NCBI GenBank assembly: GCA_027486755.1
Contig: JAIXOM010000022.1
Span: 1 to 64,000, forward strand
DNA from: Comamonadaceae bacterium
GTDB lineage: Bacteria > Pseudomonadota > Gammaproteobacteria > Burkholderiales > Burkholderiaceae_C
Reading direction: 5' to 3'
Length of the DNA stretch: 64,000 bases
The notes beneath the pieces are model-generated. The model was not told the origin of the DNA, did not search any database, and saw only the letters and a program-made list of their open reading frames with translations. The position numbers and the translations under genes were made by a program. Shown one piece after another: positions 8,499 through 18,312 of this stretch. The stretch's first letter is position 1, and every line of letters begins with the position of its first letter.

Positions 8499-9355
8499 TG
8501 GATGCGCTCTTGCAGCAACTCCCAAACCGGTATCAAGCCGCCGGGCAGGTAAGGCAGGGTGCCGAGGTCGGTGTGGCTCTCGTCGGGGCTGTGAAAGTCA
8601 CTGCCGCGTGAGGCCGCCAGGGAAAATTCTTTGGCCATGTCTGCATATTTGAGGGCCTCTTGCGCGCTGTGGCTGCCGGTGACCACCTCAACCGCCCGCC
8701 CACCATGCAACTTAAATTCGGTGAACAGGGCGTATTCCTCATTGGGGGTGAATTTGTAGCGCGCCGGATGGGCGATCACCGCCACCCCGCCGGCCTCGGT
8801 GATCCAGCCCACCGCGTTCTTGAGCGTGGCCCAGCGGTGCGGCACAAAACCGGGCTTGCCCTCGGTCAGGTATTTGCGAAACACCTCGTTGGTGTCCTTG
8901 CACGCTCCCACCTCCACCAAAAAGCGGGCAAAGTGCGTGCGTGATACCAGGTCGGGGTTGCCGACAAATTTGAGCGCGCCTTCGTAAGCTCCGGAAATGC
9001 CAACCTTGGCCAGGCCATCGGCCATCTCCTGCGCCCGCTGCGAGCGCCCACCGCGGGTGGCTTGCAGGCCGAGCCGCAATGACTCGTTATCGGGATCAAA
9101 ACCCAGCCCGACGATGTGCACCGTCTCGCCAGCAAAGGTCACCGAGATTTCGGTGCCGGTCAGATAGCCCATGCCCTGGCTGCTGGCGGCCGCCGCTGCG
9201 CGCTTTTGACCGCCGATCTCATCGTGGTCGGTCAGGGCCCATAGCTCCACGCCGCCTCGGCTTGCTCGTTCGGCCAAGGCCTCCGGTGTCAAGGTCCCGT
9301 CAGAGACGACCGAGTGGCAGTGCAGATCGGCGTTGAGGATGTTGTGGGCATTCAT
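8495..9355 (-). CDS. PHP-domain phosphatase (3',5'-nucleoside bisphosphate phosphatase / RNase AM type)
   Basis: 286 aa. The PHP metal-binding signatures are visible: ADLHCHSVVSDG (HxH), ALTDHDEIGG, VIAHPARYKF and GSDFHSPDE near the C-terminus. The family includes E. coli RnaAM (YciV), which trims the 5' end of rRNA, and CV1693, which hydrolyses 3',5'-nucleotide bisphosphates. The start taken is ATG at 9355; the preceding GTG at 9358 is also possible. It is coupled to the downstream EamA gene by a 4-base overlap. Confidence 0.88.
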   Translation of the reverse strand: MNAHNILNADLHCHSVVSDGTLTPEALAERASRGGVELWALTDHDEIGGQKRAAAAASSQGMGYLTGTEISVTFAGETVHIVGLGFDPDNESLRLGLQATRGGRSQRAQEMADGLAKVGISGAYEGALKFVGNPDLVSRTHFARFLVEVGACKDTNEVFRKYLTEGKPGFVPHRWATLKNAVGWITEAGGVAVIAHPARYKFTPNEEYALFTEFKLHGGRAVEVVTGSHSAQEALKYADMAKEFSLAASRGSDFHSPDESHTDLGTLPYLPGGLIPVWELLQERIQ

Positions 9356-9439
9356 CACGGCTCAGATTTTAAGTCGTGACCGCTCGGCCCGCGCGCCGGC
9401 CCGGGTCCGCTGTGCGACTGAGAAGGTCTTTCGCGCTGC

Positions 9440-11173
9440 TCAGGCTTCAGCCGCTTCGACAATGAAGCGCACCCGCCGAACGCCCTGCCATTCGTCTGCG
9501 TCCAGGCGGAAGGCCAGCTTGACGCGCTGGGGCAACGCTTCAGTGCGGCCGAACCAGATGCCGTCCACGTCCTGCCCCTGGTGCTTGAGCTTGAGCATCA
9601 GATGCTTGTCACTGACCAGCCGCTGCGACAGCACCTGCAGCTCTTCACTGAAGGTCGGCGCCGCAAAGCCCTGGCCCCAGACCTGTTGCTGAAGGGCGTC
9701 GACCACATCGGTGCGCCGGTACTCGGGCGCCAGCGGGCCGTCGGTTTCCAGCCGGCGGGTGAGGGTGGCTGCGTCCAGCCATTCGCGGGCCACCTGTTCC
9801 AGGGCGGATTGGAAGGTGTCGAACTGATCGCGCGCGACGGTACAGCCGGCCGCCATGGCGTGGCCGCCGAAGCGCAGCAGCACGCCCGGGTGGCGCTTGG
9901 CTACGAGGTCGAGCGCGTCGCGCAGATGAAAGCCAGCGATCGATCGGCCCGAGCCTTTGAGCTCATGCGATTTGCCCTCGGCGCCGCTGGCGGCGAACAC
10001 GAAGCTGGGCCGATGCAGTTTGTCTTTGAGGCGCGAGGCCACGATGCCGACCACACCTTCGTGAAAATCGGGGTGGAAAATCACCACCGCGGGCGGCGTC
10101 TGGTCCGATTCCAGTGCCATCGCGTCGGCCGCCAGCATGGCCTGCTCGCGCATATGGCCCTCGATGTCGCGCCGTTCGCGGTTGATGCGGTCGAGCTCGC
10201 CGGCCAGCGCTGCGGCGCGCACCGCATCGTCAGTGAGCAAGCATTCAATGCCCAGCGTCATATCGGACAGGCGGCCGGCGGCGTTGATGCGCGGGCCCAG
10301 CGCAAAGCCGAAATCCATGCTGCTGGCGCTGGCCGTTTTGCGACCGGCCACCTGCAGCAGTGCGTTCAAGCCCGCAGGCAGCTGACCGGCCCGGATGCGT
10401 TTGAGCCCTTGGGCCACCAGACGCCGGTTGTTGGCATCGAGCTTGACCACATCGGCCACCGTGCCCAGGGCCACCAGCGGCAGCAGGCTATCGAGCCGGG
10501 GCTGGCCGCCGCTGAACACGCCGCGCTCGCGAAGCAGGGAGCGCAGGGCCAGCAACACATAGAACATCACGCCAACGCCAGCCATGGACTTGCTGGGAAA
10601 CGGGCAGCCGGGCTGGTTGGGGTTGACGATCACATCGGCCTCGGGCAGCCGGATCTGGCCGTCGATCAGCGCCGGCAGATGATGGTCGGTGACCAGCACC
10701 TGCAGGCCGAGCGCACGTGCTCTGGCCACGCCTTCGATGCTGGCGATGCCGTTGTCTACCGTTACCAGCACATCGGCGCCGCTGGCTTTGACCCGCTCGG
10801 CGATGCTGGCTGTCAGGCCGTAGCCGTCAACCACCCGGTCGGGCACCAGATAGCTCACGCGGTTGAAGCCCAGGGCCTGGCCCAGCAGGCGCAGACCGCG
10901 AACAGCCACCGCGCAGGCGGTGGCGCCGTCGCAGTCGTAGTCGGCGACGATGCAAATCGCGCGACCGGCCTGCATCGCATCGGCCAATAACTGGGCGGCT
11001 GCATCGGCCTGCAGCAACTGTGTGGGCTCGATCAGCAGGGCCAGGCCGTCGTCGAGCTCGGCCGGGTTGTGCACGCCCCGGGCCGCATAGAGCTGGGCCA
11101 GCAGCGGATGCACACCCGCTTGCTGCAAGGCCCAGACGCTGCGCGGCGGCGCGTCCCTGACAGTGATTTTCAT
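9440..11173 (-). CDS. recJ: Single-stranded-DNA-specific exonuclease RecJ
   Basis: 577 aa, the same length as E. coli RecJ. It is a 5'-3' ssDNA exonuclease of recombination and mismatch repair. DHH-family motifs: ADYDCDGATA (about residues 76-85), VTVDNGIAS, the DHH triad in TDHHLP (about 152) and the DHHA1 signature FGGHAMAAGC near residue 395. The start is the ATG after AGGAAGAACT, overlapping the stop of the upstream gene by 4 bases (ATGA). The reading frame happens to stay open far upstream, antisense to lolC, but the RecJ homology begins at this ATG. Confidence 0.96.
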   Translation of the reverse strand: MKITVRDAPPRSVWALQQAGVHPLLAQLYAARGVHNPAELDDGLALLIEPTQLLQADAAAQLLADAMQAGRAICIVADYDCDGATACAVAVRGLRLLGQALGFNRVSYLVPDRVVDGYGLTASIAERVKASGADVLVTVDNGIASIEGVARARALGLQVLVTDHHLPALIDGQIRLPEADVIVNPNQPGCPFPSKSMAGVGVMFYVLLALRSLLRERGVFSGGQPRLDSLLPLVALGTVADVVKLDANNRRLVAQGLKRIRAGQLPAGLNALLQVAGRKTASASSMDFGFALGPRINAAGRLSDMTLGIECLLTDDAVRAAALAGELDRINRERRDIEGHMREQAMLAADAMALESDQTPPAVVIFHPDFHEGVVGIVASRLKDKLHRPSFVFAASGAEGKSHELKGSGRSIAGFHLRDALDLVAKRHPGVLLRFGGHAMAAGCTVARDQFDTFQSALEQVAREWLDAATLTRRLETDGPLAPEYRRTDVVDALQQQVWGQGFAAPTFSEELQVLSQRLVSDKHLMLKLKHQGQDVDGIWFGRTEALPQRVKLAFRLDADEWQGVRRVRFIVEAAEA

Positions 11174-12165
11174 AGTTCTTCCTTGAGGGGCCAGGGATGG
11201 GGCCGCAACAGTCTTGTCAGCCGGCTCATTGTTCCCCGGCCCGCCGATGTCAGCGTGACGAAGCCCCTCTCGCCGCACAGCGTCAGCATGATCGATTGAC
11301 CGGCTTGCTGACGTGCCAGCAGCGGCCGCAGCACTGCTTCGTCCAGCTGCGCCCAGGCCTGAGCATAGGCGGCCCAGTCGCCGGCCATGGCAGCCGGGGC
11401 GAGCAGGCGGCTCAGGTGTACCGCCTGCGGCGCGCGCATGGCCACCGGCAGGCAGCCGGTACCGCTGAACCACAGGGAGTTGATGGGCAGGTCTCTGCGC
11501 GCGGCCCTGGCCTCGTTGATCGGGTGGGTGTAGAGCAGCATCTGCATTTCGTTTTGCAGTCGGCGCAGCAAGCGCGCCGACGCGCCGCCGGGCAGCCAGG
11601 GATCGACGTCTCGGCCTATCACCCGGTCCAGGGATGCGCTGGCATTGTTCATAGGCTCGCCCTGCGCCAGCCACAGCCCAGGTGAGTGGTGGTGCAGCTG
11701 CAGACCATCGGCGGCGAAAAAGGGAGCCATATCCTCCATCAGTGCAAGCGACTCCTCGGCACGGATGGGCAGCAGATCCGGCTCGCTCAGGCTGGCCTGC
11801 TCCCGGCCCATGGCCCAATGGCACAGCCTGAGCTGACCCCAGGGTCCTTGCGTCTGCAGGCCCAGCGCGGCCGCTTGCGCTGCGGCCCAGGGCAAGAGCC
11901 CGTCTGCCAGCTCTGGCCAGCCCAGGGCCAGGGCCAAAGCCCGCTCGTGCGGCGGACTCAGGCTGTCGGCCTCGCCCCGGAAAATCGCGCTGCGGTCCAT
12001 GCCGCTGAGCAATTGCCGCACAGCGCCGGTGTGGCTGGCAGGCAGGTCTTTGATGAGCGCGGCCCCTTGCGGGTCCTGGCAGGCGGCAAAGGCAATGATC
12101 AGGTGCTCTGCCTCTGGCACGCTGACCTGATGGGGTCCAAGAACATTTGATTGAGCAAGCGCCAT
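11170..12165 (-). CDS. Conserved hypothetical protein (COG4255-like), coupled to recJ
   Basis: 331 aa soluble protein beginning MALAQSNVLGPHQVSVPEAEHLIIA. Recognisable segments are a central LCHWAMGREQ and a Trp-rich PINSLWFSGTGCLP. This pattern is that of an uncharacterised Burkholderiales family usually found just upstream of recJ and sometimes annotated as phosphoglycerate-mutase-like; I see no catalytic signature of that enzyme. Its stop overlaps the recJ ATG, so co-translation with RecJ is likely. The start at ATG 12165 is 61 bases from the divergent lolC start; an upstream in-frame start would run into that promoter region. Confidence 0.7.
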   Translation of the reverse strand: MALAQSNVLGPHQVSVPEAEHLIIAFAACQDPQGAALIKDLPASHTGAVRQLLSGMDRSAIFRGEADSLSPPHERALALALGWPELADGLLPWAAAQAAALGLQTQGPWGQLRLCHWAMGREQASLSEPDLLPIRAEESLALMEDMAPFFAADGLQLHHHSPGLWLAQGEPMNNASASLDRVIGRDVDPWLPGGASARLLRRLQNEMQMLLYTHPINEARAARRDLPINSLWFSGTGCLPVAMRAPQAVHLSRLLAPAAMAGDWAAYAQAWAQLDEAVLRPLLARQQAGQSIMLTLCGERGFVTLTSAGRGTMSRLTRLLRPHPWPLKEEL

Positions 12166-12226
12166 GGCTGTATTGTCCCGATTCCGGCGAGGCTGCCCCC
12201 CGGTCGGCCGGTGCCACAATGTCGGG
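12166..12226. promoter_or_regulatory. Divergent promoter region of lolC and the recJ operon
   Basis: A 61-base gap between two genes that read away from each other must hold both start regions. CACAATGT lies just before lolC, but no strong consensus pair can be assigned. Confidence 0.35.
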
Positions 12227-13477
12227 ATGGCTATTCCTTATGAGCTGATGCTGGGCTGGCGCTACACCCGCTCGGGTCGTGCCTCGCGGCGCAACGGCTT
12301 TATTTCCTTTATCTCTGGCGTGTCCATGCTGGGCATCGCCCTGGGCGTGGCCGCGCTCATCATCGTGCTGAGCGTGATGAATGGCTTCCAAAAGGAGGTG
12401 CGCGACCGCATGCTCGGCGTGATTTCGCACATCGAGGTGCAGGCGGACGATGGGGGCGCCATCAAGGACTTGAACGGCACGCTCGAAGCCTTGCGCCGGC
12501 ACCCGGCCGTCTTGGGCGCCGCGCCTTTTGTTTCGGCCCAGGCCTTGCTGGCCCGCGGCGAAGAGATGAAGGGTGCATTGCTGCGCGGCATAGACCCCAG
12601 CCTGGAAGGGCAGGTCAGCGAGTTGGCGGGCCAGCAAAAACTGCTCGATCAACTGCGCCCGGGCGAATTTGGCATCGTCCTCGGTATTGAATTGGGCCGT
12701 TCCATGGGCCTGCGCACGGGCGATGCCGTCACTTTGATCGTGCCAGGCGGGCAGGTCACCCCAGCCGGTGTGGTGCCGCGCCTCAAGCAGATGCGGGTGA
12801 CCGGGTTTTTTGAGTCGGGCCATTTTGAATTCGACTCGGGTCTGGCCCTCTTGCATCAGGAAGATGTTCAGCGACTGATGCGGCTTGAAGGCCCGGGCGG
12901 CATTCGGGTCAAGCTGCGCGACCTGCACCAGGCCCGCAGCGTCGGCCAGCAACTGGCCGCGATGTTGCCGCCCGACCTGGTGGTGCGCGACTGGACCAGC
13001 CACAACCGAATCTGGTTTGCCGCGGTCCAACTGGAAAAGCGCATGATGTTCATCATCCTGACCCTGATCGTGGCGGTGGCTGCCTTTAACCTGGTCAGCA
13101 CGCTGGTGATGACGGTGACCGACAAGCGGGCCGACATTGCCATCTTGCGCACGCTGGGCGCCAGCCCGCGCAGCATCATGGGGATTTTTATGGTCCAAGG
13201 GGCGATGGTGGGTGTGGTCGGCACGGGCGCAGGCTTGGCGCTGGGCCTGCTGATTGCCTTGAACATCGATGTCATCGTGCCGGCGCTCGAACGCCTGCTC
13301 AGCGCCAGCTTTTTGCCACGCGAAATTTATCTGATCAGCCGCATGCCCAGTGACCCACAGGCGGCCGATATCTTGCCGATCGCCTTGATCGCGCTGGTGC
13401 TGGCCTTCCTGGCCACCCTCTATCCGAGCTGGCGCGCCAGCCGGGTCAACCCGGCCCAGGCCTTGCGCTATGAGTGA
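12227..13477 (+). CDS. lolC: LolC/LolE-family lipoprotein-releasing permease
   Basis: 416 aa membrane subunit of the LolCDE ABC transporter, which extracts outer-membrane lipoproteins from the inner membrane. N-terminal signature [17 protein letters not shown] is followed by TM1 ([22 protein letters not shown]). A large periplasmic domain covers about residues 50-265. Three C-terminal TMs follow in an FtsX-like block ([25 protein letters not shown]). Only one LolC/E-type gene is present next to lolD, as in many betaproteobacteria where a single protein may act as homodimer. The last 8 bases overlap lolD. Confidence 0.93.
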   Translation: MAIPYELMLGWRYTRSGRASRRNGFISFISGVSMLGIALGVAALIIVLSVMNGFQKEVRDRMLGVISHIEVQADDGGAIKDLNGTLEALRRHPAVLGAAPFVSAQALLARGEEMKGALLRGIDPSLEGQVSELAGQQKLLDQLRPGEFGIVLGIELGRSMGLRTGDAVTLIVPGGQVTPAGVVPRLKQMRVTGFFESGHFEFDSGLALLHQEDVQRLMRLEGPGGIRVKLRDLHQARSVGQQLAAMLPPDLVVRDWTSHNRIWFAAVQLEKRMMFIILTLIVAVAAFNLVSTLVMTVTDKRADIAILRTLGASPRSIMGIFMVQGAMVGVVGTGAGLALGLLIALNIDVIVPALERLLSASFLPREIYLISRMPSDPQAADILPIALIALVLAFLATLYPSWRASRVNPAQALRYE

Positions 13478-14183
13478 GTCCTCCATGCCCCAGAGCGCTT
13501 CGGTGCAGGCCCCGGTTCTGCAGGCCCAAGGCCTGGGCAAGCGCTTTGTCGAGGGGCCGCTGGATGTTCAGGTGCTCAGCGGCGTGGACCTGCAGGTTTC
13601 GGCCGGCCAAACCCTGGCCATCGTCGGCGCCTCCGGCTCGGGCAAGAGCACCTTGCTGCACCTGCTCGGCGGGCTTGATGCGCCAAGCGCCGGACGGGTG
13701 CTTTTGCTGGGGCAGGAACTGGCCCATCTATCGGCCAGCGAGCAAGGTCGACTGCGCAACCGGCATTTGGGTTTTGTGTACCAGTTTCACCATTTGCTGC
13801 TCGAATTGAGCGCGCTGGAAAACGTCGCCATGCCACTCTTGATAGCCCGTCAGCCTAAAGCGGCTGCGCTGCGCACTGCCGCGGCCACCTTGGAGGCAGT
13901 GGGTCTGGGGCACCGGCTGCAGCACCGCCCGGCAGAGCTGTCCGGCGGCGAGCGTCAGCGGGTGGCGATCGCCCGCGCTTTGGTCACCCGGCCAGATTGT
14001 GTGCTGGCCGACGAGCCCACTGGCAACCTGGATCGCAGCACGGCCGCGATGGTGTTTGAGTTGATGCTGCAGCTGGCCCGAGAGCAGGGCACCGCCTTTG
14101 TCGTGGTGACGCATGACGAGGCTCTGGCTGGGCGCTGTCAGCAGCGCCTGCGCCTGCTTCAGGGTCGTCTGGTGGCCGCCTGA
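13470..14183 (+). CDS. lolD: Lipoprotein-releasing ABC transporter ATPase LolD
   Basis: 237 aa ATPase that drives lipoprotein release with the LolC-type permease. Walker A is GASGSGKST, the Q-loop region is [20 protein letters not shown], the ABC signature is [15 protein letters not shown], Walker B is [12 protein letters not shown] and the switch His is in VVVTHDE. The ATG lies within the end of lolC (8-base overlap), so translation is coupled. The length is typical. Confidence 0.95.
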   Translation: MSESSMPQSASVQAPVLQAQGLGKRFVEGPLDVQVLSGVDLQVSAGQTLAIVGASGSGKSTLLHLLGGLDAPSAGRVLLLGQELAHLSASEQGRLRNRHLGFVYQFHHLLLELSALENVAMPLLIARQPKAAALRTAAATLEAVGLGHRLQHRPAELSGGERQRVAIARALVTRPDCVLADEPTGNLDRSTAAMVFELMLQLAREQGTAFVVVTHDEALAGRCQQRLRLLQGRLVAA

Positions 14184-14212
14184 TCAGCTGGCCACTTGCG
14201 GCCGCTGCGGCC

Positions 14213-15253
14213 TCAGGCGATGCGGTTGAACCAGAGCATGGACAGGCCGGCCGACAGCAGGGCCAGTGCAGCGCCGACCAGGGCCAGCAGGCCGGAGATC
14301 TCGGTGTCTTTTTTCTGCATGGTCAGCTTGGAGCTCAGCGAGGTGTAGACCTTTTTGAGGTCCTGCGCAGTGCCGGCATAAAAATACTCGGCCTGCGTCT
14401 TGGCCGCGATGGCCTTGAGCGATTCCTCGTCCAGCCTGACCCGCATCGACCAGCCTTCAAAGCCTATGGTTTCGCCGCTGACCGTGCCCACGCCCACGGT
14501 ATAGACCCGCACGCCATAGTCGGCAGCGAGCTTGGCCGCCTCCATCGGGTCGACACCGGTGGTGCGCTGCCCGTCGGTCAGCAAGATGATGGCCGTTGAT
14601 CCATTGGAGCCGGGCGCCACAGGCTCATAGGTTTTTTTGGCAGCCTTCGCTTTGTCATCCAGACTGGCGCCTTGCGGCCGGCTGCCGTATTGCATCTTTG
14701 ACAGGTCTATGTCGGCATCGGGAAACAGCTCGGCCAGCGACATGACGATGCCATTGCCGATGGCGGTGCCGCGCTGCATCTGGAACTTGTCAATTGCCGC
14801 CACCAGATCTTCGCGGTTGACAGTGGCCGGCTGCACCACCGAGGCGGTGCCGGCAAAGGCCACGATCGCCACCTTCACCTGCCTGGGCAATTCAGCGAGG
14901 AAGGCCTTGGCCGCGTTCTGGGCTGCCACCAACCGGTTGGGCTCGACGTCGGTGGCACGCATGCTGCCCGAGACATCCATGGCCAGCACGATGGTTTCTT
15001 GTTGCGAGGGCAGGCGGATGGTGGCAAAGGGCCGGGCCGAGGCCAGCAGCAGGGCGCCCAGGGCCAAAAGAAACAGCAGTGGCGGCAGGTGTCGGCGCCA
15101 GCTGCTGCTGCCCGCCATGGCCTCGCGCACCATGGCCAGGCTGGCATAGCGCAAGGCCGCCTGCCGCTTGCGTTTCATCAGCCACAGGTAAAGCAGTACC
15201 AAGGCTGGCAGGAGCAGCAGCAACCACAGGAGATCGGGCCAAAAGAAAGTCAT
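14213..15253 (-). CDS. VWA-domain membrane protein (BatA-like)
   Basis: 346 aa. Two N-terminal hydrophobic segments (LLWLLLLLPALVLLYLWL, then PPLLFLLALGALLLASA) precede a von Willebrand A domain at about residues 85-290 with a MIDAS motif DVSGSMRATD and the Thr/Asp positions GTAIG and LLTDGQRTTG. One C-terminal TM closes the protein. This is the BatA layout, anchored by TM helices with the VWA domain in the periplasm. It is the last gene of the MoxR-DUF58-VWA run, proposed in other bacteria to act as a metal-dependent chaperone or maturation system. Confidence 0.87.
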   Translation of the reverse strand: MTFFWPDLLWLLLLLPALVLLYLWLMKRKRQAALRYASLAMVREAMAGSSSWRRHLPPLLFLLALGALLLASARPFATIRLPSQQETIVLAMDVSGSMRATDVEPNRLVAAQNAAKAFLAELPRQVKVAIVAFAGTASVVQPATVNREDLVAAIDKFQMQRGTAIGNGIVMSLAELFPDADIDLSKMQYGSRPQGASLDDKAKAAKKTYEPVAPGSNGSTAIILLTDGQRTTGVDPMEAAKLAADYGVRVYTVGVGTVSGETIGFEGWSMRVRLDEESLKAIAAKTQAEYFYAGTAQDLKKVYTSLSSKLTMQKKDTEISGLLALVGAALALLSAGLSMLWFNRIA

Positions 15254-15286
15254 GGGCGTGGGACGGGGTGTGGGTCGGACAGGGCC

Positions 15287-16270
15287 TCAGGCCGCTTGCA
15301 AGCTGCCGCCGGGTCCGCGCAGCCTGCGTTTGCGCAACTGGCAAAAACGCACCATGGCATCGAGCAGGTCGTCGTCGGTGCGCAGCTCCAACGCGTCGAC
15401 CCCGCTGCGCGCCAGCGCCAGCCTCAGATTTTGCTCGCGTGCCTGGGCGAGCTCGGCAAAGCGGCGCCGAAAGCGCTTGTCGTGGGTGTCTACCCACAGG
15501 GTCTGACCGGTTTCGGCATCGCGCAGGGGCAGCAGACCGATGTCGGGCAGGTCCATCTCCAGCGGGTCATACAGGCGCACCGCCACCACATCGTGACGCT
15601 GGGCCAGCAGGCCCAGGGCCTGCTCCCATCCAGGCTCGCTGATGAAGTCGGACACCAGAACAATCGTTGAGCGACGGCGTATGCCCTGCGCTGCGGTGCG
15701 CAACAGGTCATGCAGCCGGGTTGGGGCGCTGCTCACCTGAGCGGGGCGCTGGCGCAGCAGGTGCATCAGCTGCAACACCTGCGGCCGCCCGCCCCGGGCC
15801 GGCAAGACCGCGTCAACCTGCGAGCGGTAAATCATGGCGCCGACCCGGTTGCCCTCGCGGGTGAGCATGCGCGCCAGCACCGCCACCAGCTCCTGGGCCA
15901 GGTCGCTCTTGCGCTGCTGGCCTGAGCCAAAGTCGACCGAGCCACTGAGGTCGAGCAGGAACCAGGCGCTCATCTCACGGTCTTCGGTAAACACCCGTAC
16001 GTGTGGCTGGTCCATGCGAGCGGTCAAGTTCCAGTCGATGTGCCTAACATCGTCGTGGTGTTGGTATTCGCGCAGGTCAGCCAGGTCCATGCCCTGGCCC
16101 CGCATCACGGTGCGGTGATGGCCCTGCAGCAGCCCGTCGAGGCGCCGCAGCACCGTCCATTCCAGCCGGCGCAGCAGGTTTTCGGCGCGCTCGATGACGG
16201 GCGCAGGCGCTGCCACCGGCGCAGGCGTCGGCCTAGCGCCGCGCAACAGCTTAGGCAGCCAGCTTGTCAT
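15287..16270 (-). CDS. DUF58 domain-containing protein
   Basis: 327 aa soluble protein. The DUF58 core is plain in GMDLADLREYQHHDDVRHIDWN and RVFTEDREMSAWFLLDLSGSVDFG, the second giving a VWA-like fold with a D-x-S-x-S metal motif. A Pro/Ala-rich N-terminal tail precedes it. It overlaps the end of moxR by 20 bases and lies 33 bases before the VWA gene; the three form one transcription unit. Confidence 0.88.
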   Translation of the reverse strand: MTSWLPKLLRGARPTPAPVAAPAPVIERAENLLRRLEWTVLRRLDGLLQGHHRTVMRGQGMDLADLREYQHHDDVRHIDWNLTARMDQPHVRVFTEDREMSAWFLLDLSGSVDFGSGQQRKSDLAQELVAVLARMLTREGNRVGAMIYRSQVDAVLPARGGRPQVLQLMHLLRQRPAQVSSAPTRLHDLLRTAAQGIRRRSTIVLVSDFISEPGWEQALGLLAQRHDVVAVRLYDPLEMDLPDIGLLPLRDAETGQTLWVDTHDKRFRRRFAELAQAREQNLRLALARSGVDALELRTDDDLLDAMVRFCQLRKRRLRGPGGSLQAA

Positions 16271-17252
16271 GCTCGAGTGGCTTGGCGGGCGCTGCGATCT
16301 TGGCCATGATGCGCGCGATCACCGTGTCGCTGTCCAGGCCCTCCGACAGGGCCTCATACGACAGCACCAAGCGGTGGCGCAGCACATCGGGCACCAGATC
16401 ACTCATGTCTTCGGGCAGCACATAGCTGCGGCCACGCAGCAGAGCCAGCGCACGGGCGCCTTCAGTCAGGGCAATCGTCGCGCGCGGGCTGGCGCCAAAG
16501 GTGATCAGCCGCTTGAGGTCAGCCAGATCATGGCGTTCCGGATAGCGGGTGGCCGAGATCAGTCGCACCGCATAGTGCAGCAGCGAAGGATCCACATAGA
16601 CCTTGCGGCACTCGGCCTGCAAGGCGGCGATTTGCTCAATGCTGGCCACCGCGCTGACCTCCACCTTGGGGCCGATCATGCGCTCGACGATGACGTACTC
16701 CTCCTCATCGCTCGGGTAGTCGACCAGCACCTTCATCATGAAACGGTCCACCTGCGCCTCGGGCAGCGGGTAGGTGCCCTCGGTCTCAATCGGGTTTTGG
16801 GTGGCCATCACCAGAAACGGTCGCGGCACTGGGTGGCTTTGGCCTGCGATGGTGACCTGCCTTTCCTGCATCACCTCCAGCAGCGCGCTTTGTACCTTGG
16901 CAGGCGCACGGTTGATCTCGTCGGCCAGCAGCAAGTTGGTGAACACCGGCCCCAGCGAGGTACCGAATTCGCCAGTTTTCTGGTTATAGATGCGGGTGCC
17001 CACCAGATCGGCCGGCACCAGATCGGGCGTGAACTGTATGCGCTTGAACTGGCCGCGCACGGTATCAGCCAGGGTCTTGACGGTCAGCGTCTTGGCCAGG
17101 CCGGGCACGCCTTCGACCAGCAAATGGCCCTGGGCCAAGATGGCGATCATCACCCGCTCCAGGAAACGGTCTTGGCCGACCACCACCCGCTTGACCTCAT
17201 AGAGGATCTGTTCCATCAAGGCGGCGGTGTCGGTTGCGGGTGCAGAATTCAT
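16251..17252 (-). CDS. MoxR-family AAA+ ATPase
   Basis: 333 aa. Walker A is in HLLVEGVPGLAKTL (about residue 40), Walker B in NLLLADEINRAPAKVQ, sensor 1 in LVMATQNPIETEGTYPLPEAQ and the arginine-finger region in QVDRFMMK. The C-terminal lid carries SPRATIALTEGARALALL. MoxR proteins work with DUF58 and VWA partners as chaperone-like remodelers, which matches the next two genes. No substrate protein is encoded nearby apart from the upstream S1C protease. Confidence 0.93.
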   Translation of the reverse strand: MNSAPATDTAALMEQILYEVKRVVVGQDRFLERVMIAILAQGHLLVEGVPGLAKTLTVKTLADTVRGQFKRIQFTPDLVPADLVGTRIYNQKTGEFGTSLGPVFTNLLLADEINRAPAKVQSALLEVMQERQVTIAGQSHPVPRPFLVMATQNPIETEGTYPLPEAQVDRFMMKVLVDYPSDEEEYVIVERMIGPKVEVSAVASIEQIAALQAECRKVYVDPSLLHYAVRLISATRYPERHDLADLKRLITFGASPRATIALTEGARALALLRGRSYVLPEDMSDLVPDVLRHRLVLSYEALSEGLDSDTVIARIMAKIAAPAKPLEHDKLAA

Positions 17253-17278
17253 GGCTGTCCTGGTCGAAGCTGTGGGTT

Positions 17279-18184
17279 TTAGAAGGGGGGTATTCCGACG
17301 GCCGAGGCTGCGTTTTCAATCGGTACGGCAAAGCCGATGCCGATGAAGGTGCGCTGCTGTGAGGGGTTGTAGATGGCAGTCACGATGCCCACCACCTGCC
17401 CATCCATGGTGACCAGCGGCCCGCCCGAGTTGCCCGGGTTGGCGGCCGCGTCAAACTGGATCAGATTGCGCATTTCTTGCTGGCCTTCAGGCGAGCGAAA
17501 AGCGCGCTGCAGCCCGGAGATCACGCCGGCCGAGGCCGAGGGCCCGATGCCAAAGGGAAAGCCCACCGCCAGCACCTCGTCGCCCGGTACCAGGTCGCTG
17601 GTCGAGCGCATCGTGGCGGCCATCAAATCGTCAGGAATCTTGTGGGCCTGCAGCACGGCCAAGTCGTTTTCTGGTTGGGCGCCGGTGACCGAGGCGGTCG
17701 TCTCCAGCCCGTCATAGAACTCGATGCGGATCACGCTGGCGCCTTGCACCACATGCAGATTGGTCAGGATGATGCCCTTGTCCACAATCACCACGCCGGT
17801 GCCCACGCTGCGCTGCACCAACTCGCCGGTTTTGGGGTCGGGGCTCATGCCCAGCACCCGCACCACGGAGGGTCGGATCGCTTCATAGGCCTTGGCCGCC
17901 TTGGAAGGCAACTGCACGGTTTCCAGCGTCTTGAGCACAGCAGCGTCGATGTCTTTTTGCGTCAGCGCCGCTGGCATGTGCTGGACCAGGGCGATCAGGC
18001 TGGCCAGTGTTGCCAGGCTCAGCAGCGCAATGACGGTCCACAGCAGCCTGGGCTGCGACCCCTCGCGCGCCAGGAACTGGCGCAGGCGCGAGGGCTTGGC
18101 TCTGACTTGCCCTTGAGCCGCGCGCTCGGACGCCGCCGTATCCTGGCGGGATGGAGAGCTGCTGTAGAGGGCGGACCTTCGCAT
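17279..18184 (-). CDS. Trypsin-like serine protease (S1C/HtrA type, no PDZ domain)
   Basis: 301 aa. A cytoplasmic basic tail and one TM (LWTVIALLSLATLASLIALV, about residues 49-68) anchor the protease domain in the periplasm. The catalytic triad is visible: His in IILTNLHVVQG, Asp in ENDLAVLQ and Ser in NPGNSGGPLV. The protein ends at IGFAVPIENAASAVGIPPF, right after the protease fold, so the one or two PDZ domains of DegP/DegS are absent. It precedes moxR by 26 bases and may share its transcript. Confidence 0.88.
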   Translation of the reverse strand: MRRSALYSSSPSRQDTAASERAAQGQVRAKPSRLRQFLAREGSQPRLLWTVIALLSLATLASLIALVQHMPAALTQKDIDAAVLKTLETVQLPSKAAKAYEAIRPSVVRVLGMSPDPKTGELVQRSVGTGVVIVDKGIILTNLHVVQGASVIRIEFYDGLETTASVTGAQPENDLAVLQAHKIPDDLMAATMRSTSDLVPGDEVLAVGFPFGIGPSASAGVISGLQRAFRSPEGQQEMRNLIQFDAAANPGNSGGPLVTMDGQVVGIVTAIYNPSQQRTFIGIGFAVPIENAASAVGIPPF

Positions 18185-18312
18185 CAGATCACCTCGAGGG
18201 GATGGGGGCGAGCCCGCAGGACGGGCTGAAGCTTCTTCTTAAGAGTGTCACACGGTATCACGTTCGGCCCGGTCTTGCAGGCTATGGGCTGGGCTTGAGG
18301 CATCATTCGGTC
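18185..18312. promoter_or_regulatory. Divergent promoter region of the S1C protease and tatD-like genes
   Basis: A 128-base gap between divergent genes must contain both promoters. I see no strong consensus pair or long inverted repeat in it. Confidence 0.3.

Noticed and set aside
11174..13540. Long leftward open frame continuing upstream of recJ
   Set aside because: It is antisense to lolC and to the COG4255-like gene in another frame, has no recognisable domain and follows codon bias of the opposite strand; RecJ homology starts at 11173.
16194..17282. Rightward 362-codon open frame over moxR
   Set aside because: His/Gln-rich composition typical of antisense frames in GC-rich DNA; moxR on the other strand is clearly real.
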